A DNA stretch of 64,000 nucleotides, taken from assembly GCF_000702325.1 (NCBI RefSeq), contig NZ_KL370891.1, positions 1,879,306-1,943,305 of the forward strand, written 5' to 3'. This DNA is from Thiomicrorhabdus sp. Milos-T2. GTDB lineage: Bacteria; Pseudomonadota; Gammaproteobacteria; Thiomicrospirales; Thiomicrospiraceae. The position numbers and the translations under genes were made by a program. This document shows, piece after piece, positions 52,536-62,635 of this stretch. The first letter of the stretch is position 1; each line of letters opens with the position of its first letter. Below the pieces are notes generated by a model that was not told where the DNA came from, did no database searches, and worked only from the letters and a program-made list of their open reading frames with translations.

Positions 52536-53674
52536 AACCAGACTTTCATACCATCAGACAAAGATTTTTTAGTTAAAGACGGTACCAAAATCTGATCCTT
52601 TGACGTTAAATTTTTAACACCGACCTCTTTGTTATTTTGGTTTATTATCTCAATCTCCTGAAAATAAGCACGTGAGTCTTTAACCACCCAAACACCAGGT
52701 TTTCCAGAATGCTGTACTACCGTATTGACAGGTACCTTTACAATATTTTGATACTGCTTTACCGCAATAACGACCTCTGCTTGTTCATTAATATAGAAAG
52801 GTTTCGGTAGCTGATTAAACCTAACATCAACTTCGCGTTCTAAAGTCACCGCATCGCTCATGGCATTTATTTTTTTAACCGTACCGTTAAAAATATGATT
52901 TGGTTGAGAACGTAAAGTAATTTTCGCTTTTTGACCAACTTTAATAACAGAACTGATTCGTTCATCAACTTTGGTTTGAACCCAGAGATTTTGGGTATCA
53001 ACAATTTTAAAGATAGGATTAGCAGGAAGTACATTTTGCGCAACCTCCGCTCCTTTACTGATGACATAGCCATCGATTGGCGCATAAACACGCAATCTAT
53101 TAAGTTTTATATTTAAGGCATCTTGTTCTTTTTGAATAACTTTTTTTGCAGCTTTTGCCGAAGCAATGTGAGCTGAAGCCGCACTAATCAAAGCATTAAT
53201 ATTATTTAAATCAGCTTTAGATTGATCCAAATCCACTTGAGAAACAAGTTGTTTGTTACGTAATTCAGTCATTCGTTTATAAGTTAATTGTATAAGTTCT
53301 TTTTTAGCTTGCTGTGCCTTTAAATCTTCTATGGCGGCTTTAATCTCAAATTTAGACTTTTCTAAGCTGGCATTTAACACAGACAATTGTTCAGGTAAAT
53401 CAACACCATCCATCACAACAAGAAGTTGGCCTTTTTTAACCCATTGCCCTTCATCGGTATGTAGGGATAAAATTTTACCCCCAGTTTGGGCTGAAATAGT
53501 ATAGATGTTTTTAGCGCTTACATTTCCAATGCCTTTGACACTAACATTCATATCTCCAACAACAGGATGAACAACTTTGAAGGTACTTTTAGGAATATAA
53601 ATTTTGTTATAAAAAACAATGGCTGTTGCACCTATAATTGCCACAACAATAATATATTTAATAATTCGTTTCAT
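52532..53674 (-). CDS. HlyD-family periplasmic adaptor of the ABC exporter
   Basis: The adaptor has 380 residues and an N-terminal membrane anchor (about 4-21), no lipobox. Barrel-sandwich halves are VSAKNIYTISAQTGGKILSLHTDEGQWVKKGQLLVVMDG and LRVYAPIDGYVISKGAEV. They flank a helical hairpin (about 95-190) that would reach an outer-membrane channel. AGGAAG precedes the ATG. No TolC-type gene is in the operon, so it may share the channel of another system, such as the one at 9110. It is the first gene of the operon and faces the tandem repeat region. Confidence 0.9.
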   Translation of the reverse strand: MKRIIKYIIVVAIIGATAIVFYNKIYIPKSTFKVVHPVVGDMNVSVKGIGNVSAKNIYTISAQTGGKILSLHTDEGQWVKKGQLLVVMDGVDLPEQLSVLNASLEKSKFEIKAAIEDLKAQQAKKELIQLTYKRMTELRNKQLVSQVDLDQSKADLNNINALISAASAHIASAKAAKKVIQKEQDALNIKLNRLRVYAPIDGYVISKGAEVAQNVLPANPIFKIVDTQNLWVQTKVDERISSVIKVGQKAKITLRSQPNHIFNGTVKKINAMSDAVTLEREVDVRFNQLPKPFYINEQAEVVIAVKQYQNIVKVPVNTVVQHSGKPGVWVVKDSRAYFQEIEIINQNNKEVGVKNLTSKDQILVPSLTKKSLSDGMKVWL

Positions 53675-53985
53675 CTAAAAAGCTTCCTAAACCACTCACA
53701 AACATGTATGAATAAAGACCATTACACCCAAGAGCATAAACAAGAAAAAAGGCTAAAATTGATAAATAACTACAACCTGTGTAATTACTTTACTCCTAAT
53801 ATTGTGCATATCTTAGATTAATTTTAATTAACTTAGTTAATTTAGAACATTTTCACGACTAGTGATAACTTTGCACGAGGGAAAGAGAGTGCTAAATAAA
53901 AAAGTTATAAAAGATTGTTATTAAAACTCAAAACAAGTATTAACGAGAGGTTCATTTATATTAATCGAGTAGGATTTAACTCAAA
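53675..53985. other. Gene-free leader region of the ABC exporter
   Basis: This spacer of about 310 bp contains degenerate MITE pieces: CACCCAAGAGCATAAACAAGA (53725-53745), like the insert in copy 4, and ACTTTGCACGAGGG (53868-53881). No credible gene. The exporter promoter must lie here. Confidence 0.45.
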
Positions 53986-54459
53986 GATTAAAAAATCGTT
54001 GGTTATACAAACCATGCAAATATAAAAGCGTGGGGGTTTTCTCAAGCTAAGGACTAACAAGCCCAGAGAGAGCATTTTTATTCAGAGTCAAGGCAAATTC
54101 TAGCGAAGTTTACTCTAGTAAACGAGTTAGGATTTAACGTAAAGATTAAAAAATCGTTGGTTATACAAACCATGCAAATATAAAAGCGAGGGGGTTTTCT
54201 CAAGGTAAGGACAAACAAGCCCAGAGAGAGCATTTTTATTCAGAGTCAAGGCAAATTCTAGCGAAGTTTACTCTAGTAAACGAGTTAGGATTTAACATAA
54301 AGATTAAAAAATCGTTGGTTATACAAACCATGCAAATATAAAAGCGAGGGGGTTTTCTCAAGGTAAGGACAAACAAGCCCAGAGAGAGCATTTTTATTCA
54401 GAGTCAAGGCAAATTCTAGCGAAGTTTACTCTAGTAAACGAGTTAGGATTTAACGCAGA
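53986..54459. repeat. Three tandem copies of a 158-bp unit
   Basis: Units start at 53986, 54144 and 54302 (GATTAAAAAATCGTTGG) and differ at only a few positions. Each unit contains the hairpins GATTAAAAAATC, GGTTATACAAACC and GTTTACTCTAGTAAAC, and the phrase AGTCAAGGCAAATTCTAGCG. A partial unit end (CGAGTAGGATTTAAC) precedes the first copy. No unit encodes a protein of note. The array lies between rlmH and the ABC exporter. Confidence 0.92.
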
Positions 54460-54483
54460 GGCTGGATAAAAAGGCCTCTCTGG

Positions 54484-54954
54484 TTATTCGCGATGGTATG
54501 GATGGTTGTTTATAACCGAGTAAGCTCGATAAATCTGCTCCGCTACCAAAATTCTTACCATCGGATGAGGCATAGTGAGTTTTGATAAGCCCCACTTCCA
54601 TTTAGCTTGCTGAATAAGACTTTGCTCTAATCCATCTGGCCCACCCACAACAAGGGCAATATCTTGTCCACTGGCTAACCAATCCTCTAACTTCTCGGCT
54701 AACCCTTTCGTGGAGACTTGTTGACCATGTTCATCCAGAACAATTAATTGAGAGCCTTTGGGTATTGCTGCAAGAATTTTTTTGGCTTCTTCTGCTTTAT
54801 ATTTATCGGCAGAACCGGTTTTACCGCGTTGCGCCATTGGCAATTCTACCAATTTAATTGAGCACGATTTAGGAAGGCGTTTAGCGTATTCGGCATACCC
54901 TTCCTGAACCCATTTGGGCATTTTTTGCCCAACGGTAATAAAGTGAATAACCAT
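54484..54954 (-). CDS. rlmH: 23S rRNA pseudouridine-1915 N3-methyltransferase
   Basis: RlmH is a SPOUT enzyme that methylates pseudouridine 1915 in helix 69 of 23S rRNA. At 156 residues it is the standard length. The knot region has LIVLDEHGQQVSTKGLAEKLEDW, ALVVGGPDGL and the C-terminal KLTMPHPMVRILVAEQIYRAYSVINNHPYHRE, all family hallmarks. It starts five bases after rsfS; the pair is conserved in bacteria and shares a transcript with nadD upstream. Confidence 0.97.
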   Translation of the reverse strand: MVIHFITVGQKMPKWVQEGYAEYAKRLPKSCSIKLVELPMAQRGKTGSADKYKAEEAKKILAAIPKGSQLIVLDEHGQQVSTKGLAEKLEDWLASGQDIALVVGGPDGLEQSLIQQAKWKWGLSKLTMPHPMVRILVAEQIYRAYSVINNHPYHRE

Positions 54955-54959
54955 ATTTT

Positions 54960-55328
54960 TTAGTCTGCAACTTGCTCAGTCGATTCTGCCGCTTGCTGAT
55001 TTTTAATATCCCAAAGCTTCTCTAAAGCGTAGTGTGCTCTGGCACCTTCAGTCATAACATGTACGATGGCATTACCTAAATCAACTAAAACCCAATCAGG
55101 CTGAGGACCGGCTTCAACACCAAGAGGTGGTTCACCAGCTTCTTTAAAGGCAAGTTCAACATGAGAACCTAATGCCTTAACATGGGTTGTTGAAGTCCCT
55201 GTGGCCACAACCATTAAATCGGCAAAGGAGCTAATTCCCTTTACATCCATGACTTGAATGTCGCGCGCTTTTGAATCTTCTAATGTATTAACAATTAGCG
55301 TTTCAATTTGTTTAATATCCATACTCAT
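54960..55328 (-). CDS. rsfS: Ribosome silencing factor RsfS
   Basis: RsfS binds ribosomal protein L14 and keeps subunits apart under poor nutrition. The 122 residues are a little longer than the E. coli protein, at the C terminus (QQAAESTEQVAD). The core motifs are KARDIQVMDVKGISSFADLMVVATGTSTTHVKAL and PLGVEAGPQPDWVLVDLGNAIVHVMTEGARAHYALEKLW. GGGAG lies about ten bases before the ATG. It is placed between nadD and rlmH as expected. Confidence 0.96.
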   Translation of the reverse strand: MSMDIKQIETLIVNTLEDSKARDIQVMDVKGISSFADLMVVATGTSTTHVKALGSHVELAFKEAGEPPLGVEAGPQPDWVLVDLGNAIVHVMTEGARAHYALEKLWDIKNQQAAESTEQVAD

Positions 55329-55412
55329 TGAACTTTGTTGCTCCCTATTCGCTTTGCGAATTTTGCATTTAAAGAGACGTTTTGAACAATTAGAACTTGT
55401 GCAAAACGCTTT

Positions 55413-56039
55413 TTAGTTAGGCTGATATAGCCCGTGTTTATTAATATATTGCATAACACAAGGTGGCAATAAATACTCTGCAGACATTCCTGCTTGTAAG
55501 CTTTCTCTAACCAACGTCGAGCTAATATCCAGCTGTGTAACCGACATGTCTCTTATTTGCCCAAACATTTCTGAAAATTCATCAACAAAATACTGTCGAT
55601 AAATTTCGCCTCCATTGCCCTTCTGAGGAACAGAATCACCAGGCCTGTGCATTACCAAGATATTGGCCAATTCCAGAATATTCTGCCATTCATACCAGCT
55701 ATCAAACTTAGCAAACGCATCCGTACCCATCATTAAGACTAGTCCGTTATCTGGATATTGCTCTTTTAATAACGCAAGCGTTTCAACCATATAAGATGGC
55801 CCGCCTTTATCCATTTCAATGGTATCTAAAACGAATTGAGGTTGATTCTGTATCGCCAGGCGAATCATGTCACTACGTTGCTCGGCCGAAACTTGAGGTT
55901 GATTTTTATGCACAGGTTGATAACACGGTACAAAACGTACTTGCTCCAAACCTAATTTTTGCATCACTTCTAAAGCCGGTCTTAAATGGCCGTAATGAAC
56001 AGGGTCAAATGTACCACCATTAATTCCAATCAACTTCAC
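55413..56039 (-). CDS. nadD: Nicotinate-mononucleotide adenylyltransferase
   Basis: NadD makes nicotinate adenine dinucleotide in NAD synthesis. The 208 residues begin MKLIGINGGTFDPVHYGHLRPALEV, with the nucleotidyl-transfer motif GTFDPVHYGH. LVLMMGTDAFAKFDSWYEWQNIL and ISSTLVRESLQAG (the ISSTxIR motif) are present. It lies 30 bp after proA and before rsfS, so proA-nadD-rsfS-rlmH is probably one operon. Confidence 0.96.
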   Translation of the reverse strand: MKLIGINGGTFDPVHYGHLRPALEVMQKLGLEQVRFVPCYQPVHKNQPQVSAEQRSDMIRLAIQNQPQFVLDTIEMDKGGPSYMVETLALLKEQYPDNGLVLMMGTDAFAKFDSWYEWQNILELANILVMHRPGDSVPQKGNGGEIYRQYFVDEFSEMFGQIRDMSVTQLDISSTLVRESLQAGMSAEYLLPPCVMQYINKHGLYQPN

Positions 56040-56069
56040 GCGTTTTTACCTTGATAAAGGTTTTGTGCT

Positions 56070-57323
56070 TTAATCACGAATTGAACCATCACCTAATACG
56101 ATATATTTTTGTGAAGTTAAGCCTTCTAAACCAACTGGACCACGAGCATGGAATTTATCAGTACTAATCCCAATTTCTGCGCCTAGACCGTATTCAAAAC
56201 CATCTGCAAAACGTGTAGAAGCATTAACCATAACAGAACTTGAATCTACCTCAGCTAAAAAACGGCGTGACGTGCTAAAGTTTTCAGTAATAATCGATTC
56301 CGTATGCCCTGAGCTAAACTCAGCAATATGGTCCATAGCCTCGTCCACGTCTGCAACCACCTTAATAGATAAAATAGGCGCTAAATACTCAGTAGCCCAA
56401 TCTTCATCTGTCGCAGGTTTTGCAGAAATAACCGCACAGGTTTTTGCACATCCACGAAGTTCAACCCCTTTTTCGGTGTAAAGTTTTGCCAATTCAGGTA
56501 AAACTGCTTGTGCTTGAGATTCTGCAACCAGTAAAGTTTCCATGGCATTACACACACCGTAACGATGGGTTTTAGCATTAAATGCCACCTTAATGGCTTT
56601 GTCTTGATTAGCATCGTCATCAATATAAACGTGACAAATCCCATCTAAATGCTTAATAACCGGTACTCTTGCGCCTTCACTAATACGTTCAATTAAGCCT
56701 TTACCGCCACGAGGAATAATAACATCCACAAATTCTGGCATGGCAATCAACTCACCCACCGCAGCACGATCAGTCGTTTCAACCACTTGTACAGACGTCT
56801 CTGGCAAACCCGCCGCTTTAAGCCCAGTTTGAATACAACTAGCTAAAGCCTGATTTGAAAATTTCGCTTCTGAACCACCACGTAAAATAGCCGCATTACC
56901 AGACTTTAAACATAAGGCCGCCGCATCAATGGTTACGTTTGGACGAGATTCATAGATAATCCCCACCACCCCTAAAGGAACACGCATTTTACCAATTTGA
57001 ACTCCAGATGGACGATAGCTCATATCACTTATTTCGCCAATCGGATCTTGCAATGAAGCAATCTGACGCAAGCCTTCAGCCATCCCAGCAATACCGGAAT
57101 CGGTAATTGCCAAACGATCTAACATAGCCGCATCTAAACCGTTTGCTTTACCATTAGCTAAGTCTTTAGCATTTTCAGATTTTAATGTTTCAGCTGAAGA
57201 TTCAATGGCCTCAGCCATCGCTAACAAAGCGGCATTTTTTTGCTTTGTCGTGGCACGAACCAAAGCACGTGACGCTTTACGCGCTTCTTGACCCAACTTT
57301 GTCATATACTCTTTTACGTTCAT
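56070..57323 (-). CDS. proA: Gamma-glutamyl phosphate reductase
   Basis: ProA reduces gamma-glutamyl phosphate to glutamate semialdehyde in proline synthesis. ATG at 57323 gives 417 residues, equal to E. coli; a TTG at 57326 lies directly before it. The aldehyde dehydrogenase fold shows [36 protein letters not shown] and the catalytic Cys in [16 protein letters not shown] (near 254). [34 protein letters not shown] closes the protein. It begins a row with nadD, downstream of a repeat-rich spacer. Confidence 0.97.
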   Translation of the reverse strand: MNVKEYMTKLGQEARKASRALVRATTKQKNAALLAMAEAIESSAETLKSENAKDLANGKANGLDAAMLDRLAITDSGIAGMAEGLRQIASLQDPIGEISDMSYRPSGVQIGKMRVPLGVVGIIYESRPNVTIDAAALCLKSGNAAILRGGSEAKFSNQALASCIQTGLKAAGLPETSVQVVETTDRAAVGELIAMPEFVDVIIPRGGKGLIERISEGARVPVIKHLDGICHVYIDDDANQDKAIKVAFNAKTHRYGVCNAMETLLVAESQAQAVLPELAKLYTEKGVELRGCAKTCAVISAKPATDEDWATEYLAPILSIKVVADVDEAMDHIAEFSSGHTESIITENFSTSRRFLAEVDSSSVMVNASTRFADGFEYGLGAEIGISTDKFHARGPVGLEGLTSQKYIVLGDGSIRD

Positions 57324-57351
57324 CAACTCACTCTCTTTTTATTTTTACCTA

Positions 57352-57650
57352 ATTTTTTCACCACGAAATCACGAAGACACGAAGTTTTAAAATCAAAATA
57401 CTTTTACCAGGCCTTTATACCCCCTAGCGGGGTGTGTTATGTTCTGGGGACAACTCCACTATGAGAACCTAGGATAAAAAATAAATTAAATAATTTAAAT
57501 ACTAACCAACCTGTCATGGCTAGCCGCAGGCCTGTCAATCTATTTGTTTACCGTATTAACGGTCTAAAGATTGCCACGTCACTTTGTGACTCGCAATGAC
57601 AAAAATATTCTTCGTGTCTTCGTGGTTAATGTGTTTTAAACCTAGCGTGC
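57352..57650. repeat. Nested repeat unit, copy 1 of a direct duplication
   Basis: The outer inverted pair is TTCACCACGAAATCACGAAG and CTTCGTGTCTTCGTGGTTAA. Inside lies CCTGTCATGGCTAGCCGCAGG with ATTGCCACGTCACTTTGTGA...GCAATGACA, a GTCATTGCGAGC-type palindrome, plus CCCCCTAGCGGGGTG and AACCTGTC. It ends with AAACCTAGCGTGCAATTT, a second copy of the holA tail. Confidence 0.85.
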
Positions 57651-57955
57651 AATTTTCACCACGAAGTCACGAAGGCACGAGTTTTTTTAAATCAAAATAC
57701 TTTTACCAGGCCTTTATACCCCCCTAGCGGGGTGTGGTATGTTCTTTAGACAACTCAACTTTGTGAACATAGAATAAAAAATAAATTAAATAATTTAAAT
57801 ACTAACCAACCTGTCATTGCGAGCCGCAGGCGCGGCAATCTATTTTTAACGTATTAACGGTCTAAAAATTGCCACGTCACTTTGTGACTCGCAATAACAA
57901 AAAATATTCTTCGTGTCTTCGTGCCTTCGTGGTTAATTCTCTTCAAACTTAACGT
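57651..57955. repeat. Nested repeat unit, copy 2 of a direct duplication
   Basis: This repeats the preceding unit, offset by about 298 bp, with roughly one change in ten bases. The GTCATTGCGAGC palindrome is better preserved here. It ends at the true holA stop region. There are no genes in the 620 bp between proA and holA; both copies fill that space. Confidence 0.85.
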
Positions 57956-58977
57956 GCAATTTTTGCTACTAAATCTGACAAACCAAACCAGATTTCTCTA
58001 TCGTTTAAGGTTGGTTTAATCCCTTTAATCATCATATCTATCTGCAAGGCTTGCTTTAATAGACTTTGCCATTGCTGTAAATCATGACGTTGCATGGCCT
58101 TGTTGTATTCACCCTGACGAGACTGCCAAATACGACATTTTTGAAAGGCTTGATTTAATGATATTTGCTGAGTTAATTGTGCTAATTCAATTAACTGTCT
58201 TAACTCTTTTGATAATAACCAAAGGACAACAGGTGCTTCAATACCTTCTTGTTGTAGCCTAGATAACATTTGCACACTATATGCTGTATTACCGTTTAAC
58301 ATGGCCGTCGCTAAAGCAAACAATTGATAATGTGCCTGGTCAACAACATGTTCCAAAACATCTTGTGCCGTAATGACCGAACCTGCCGGTAAACTTAAAG
58401 AGAGTTTAGTTATTTCTTGGTCAGCGGCTAGTAAATTACCTTCTACCCTATCCGCTAATAAATTAGCGGCTTCGGCTTCTAAAGTTAAACCTTGCTTTTG
58501 TGCTTGTTTTTGACACCAACCAGGCAATGCATTACTGGGTACGGGTTTAGCTTGAACAACCAGGCCTGCTGATTCTATTGAAGTTACCCATTTAGATTTA
58601 ATTTGACGATTGTCTAAACGTTCACACAAAACCACAAGAACAATTTCAGGAGGTAAGGCTTGCACATAAGCGCACCAATCTTGAAAAAACTTGCCGCCAT
58701 CTCGTCCAGGAGAGCCTTTTGGCATATTAATCAAAATCATGCGGGATTCAGAAAACAGCGAGCCAGCTTGAGTATCCATTTGCAAACTTTGCCAATCAAA
58801 ATTTGCATCAACATCATAGCTTTCATTAGTCATATAACCTTGGGCGTTCAACTGTTTTTTTAAACCATCTAAGCTATCACGTAAAAACAGTGGTTCTTCA
58901 CCATAAAGTAAATAGATGGGTTTAACCTCTAAAATACCGCTATTTACTTGGTTTAAAAACGCACTGGCTAAAATCAC
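57949..58977 (-). CDS. holA: DNA polymerase III subunit delta
   Basis: HolA opens the sliding clamp as part of the clamp loader, beside the dnaX product at the other end of this window. It has 342 residues (343 in E. coli). N-terminal PIYLLYGEEPLFLRDSLDGLKKQL is the family start. Mid-region motifs are WQSLQMDTQAGSLFSESRMILINMPKG and ANLLADRVEGNLLAADQEITKLSL. The rest is the helical collar domain. It follows lptE by three bases, in the conserved leuS-lptE-holA order. Confidence 0.95.
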   Translation of the reverse strand: MILASAFLNQVNSGILEVKPIYLLYGEEPLFLRDSLDGLKKQLNAQGYMTNESYDVDANFDWQSLQMDTQAGSLFSESRMILINMPKGSPGRDGGKFFQDWCAYVQALPPEIVLVVLCERLDNRQIKSKWVTSIESAGLVVQAKPVPSNALPGWCQKQAQKQGLTLEAEAANLLADRVEGNLLAADQEITKLSLSLPAGSVITAQDVLEHVVDQAHYQLFALATAMLNGNTAYSVQMLSRLQQEGIEAPVVLWLLSKELRQLIELAQLTQQISLNQAFQKCRIWQSRQGEYNKAMQRHDLQQWQSLLKQALQIDMMIKGIKPTLNDREIWFGLSDLVAKIAR

Positions 58978-58980
58978 AAA

Positions 58981-59529
58981 TTACTCGCCTTTTTCAACTT
59001 TTACAGCGATTCTAATTCTATTTAATACTTGGCGCGCTAATTCACTACTCATTGACTTTTGAATACTTCGCAACTCACTGTCTGAAGCTAGAACGGCATT
59101 AATAATAATGGTTCTATCACGATAGACTTCACTTGTTGCGGAAAGCATCTTCTCTCCTGATTGCAAGTCAATGACTTGAAACGACTGCGACATTTTTAAC
59201 AATTGAGAAGTGGTATCACCAGAACTCGTTGAGGTAGTGGTGGCTTTATAACCTGTTGGGTTAAGTTGAATTTGCACTTCAGCCGTTTGATCTTCTAAGA
59301 CGGCAACTTGTGAATTTTTTAATTGTCTTTTTAGCGCCGTAACCAAGTCATCACGCACATTGTTTGAAGCCTGAATTTGCACAGATTTAAAAGGCAATGC
59401 ACCTGTTGACTCTAGACCACGCAAATGAAAACCACAGCCGGAGAGTTGCAATATTAACAACCCTAACCCACTAAATGTCGCTAGCTTTTTAAACGTCGAC
59501 TTAAAAATCAAACTTGTGTTACCAATCAT
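58981..59529 (-). CDS. lptE: LPS assembly lipoprotein LptE
   Basis: LptE plugs the LptD barrel that places lipopolysaccharide in the outer leaflet. The protein has a lipoprotein signal (LQLSGCGFHLRG; the GCGFHLRG start is the LptE signature). TNVRDDLVTALKRQLKNSQVAVL-like strands and helices follow (here NNVRDDLVTALKRQL), with the C-terminal helix SELARQVLNRIRIAV. ATG at 59529, with AGGA five bases upstream, is my choice. ATG 59535 and TTG 59544 are alternatives in the same frame. It lies 16 bp after leuS. Confidence 0.92.
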   Translation of the reverse strand: MIGNTSLIFKSTFKKLATFSGLGLLILQLSGCGFHLRGLESTGALPFKSVQIQASNNVRDDLVTALKRQLKNSQVAVLEDQTAEVQIQLNPTGYKATTTSTSSGDTTSQLLKMSQSFQVIDLQSGEKMLSATSEVYRDRTIIINAVLASDSELRSIQKSMSSELARQVLNRIRIAVKVEKGE

Positions 59530-59545
59530 AAGCATCCTAGACAAC

Positions 59546-62038
<2,493 letters not shown>

Positions 62039-62139
62039 CTACTTCTCAAACAGTGATAGCGAGTCAAAATTGCAACTTGCTAAATAAATTAAATAAGTTC
62101 ATTATTATAGTTTAAGTAAGTCTAAAACAGGAAAAAAAG

Positions 62140-62529
62140 ATGAGTGAAAATAAAATGCTTAAAGCGTATCGTGCGCTTTTAAATAATGCCAAAGAATTTG
62201 TGATTAAAGCAGAAAATAAAAGCTGGGATACTTTAGAAGAAAGCATACAAAAAGCTGAGCAAGCCGATTCTGAACTAGGCGAATTAAGCGCACAAGAATT
62301 TAAACAAGTACAAGATGATTTGCAGGCAGATATTAAACAAACTGCCCAATATTTAGCCGACGTAGACCAAGGTATTGAAGAGTTTATCGACATGGATTTA
62401 CCCGTCCTTGAGCAATATTTAGCCGATAAAGCCTTAAGTTTGGCTGACCCAACAGAGATTACCCTGCTACGCTATCGCCTAGCCGCGGCAATGGATGAGA
62501 ACCACCCTGTTTTTTCTAAACCTCATTAA
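62140..62529 (+). CDS. YbeL-like (DUF1451-related) helical protein lacking the zinc ribbon
   Basis: The 129 residues are almost wholly helical. The segment around GELSAQEFKQVQDDLQADI resembles the GELT..E...L...DL core of E. coli YbeL. YbeL also lies next to leuS, which supports the relation. The C-terminal CxxC-x(n)-CxxC zinc ribbon of YbeL is absent; this protein has no cysteine and ends in another helix (EITLLRYRLAAAMDENHP). A role is not known. It stands alone between divergent leuS and convergent lnt. Confidence 0.6.
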   Translation: MSENKMLKAYRALLNNAKEFVIKAENKSWDTLEESIQKAEQADSELGELSAQEFKQVQDDLQADIKQTAQYLADVDQGIEEFIDMDLPVLEQYLADKALSLADPTEITLLRYRLAAAMDENHPVFSKPH

Positions 62530-62552
62530 GTTTTCCTCATTAAGGTTTAATG

Positions 62553-62623
62553 TAACGACGAAGTCACTAAGGCAACAAGCTTAATTTTAAAAATTTCATG
62601 CCTTTGTGACTTCAGGGTTAATC
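62553..62623. repeat. Degenerate paired CACGAAG repeat
   Basis: AACGACGAAGTCACTAAGGCAACAAG and ATGCCTTTGTGACTTCAGGGTT are inverted, diverged arms in the spacer between the YbeL-like gene and lnt. Confidence 0.6.
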
Positions 62624-62635
62624 AAGAACATACAA

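Noticed and set aside
53986-54459. The 158-bp repeats as a CRISPR array
   Set aside because: Units are head to tail and fully alike, with no variable spacers and no cas genes nearby.
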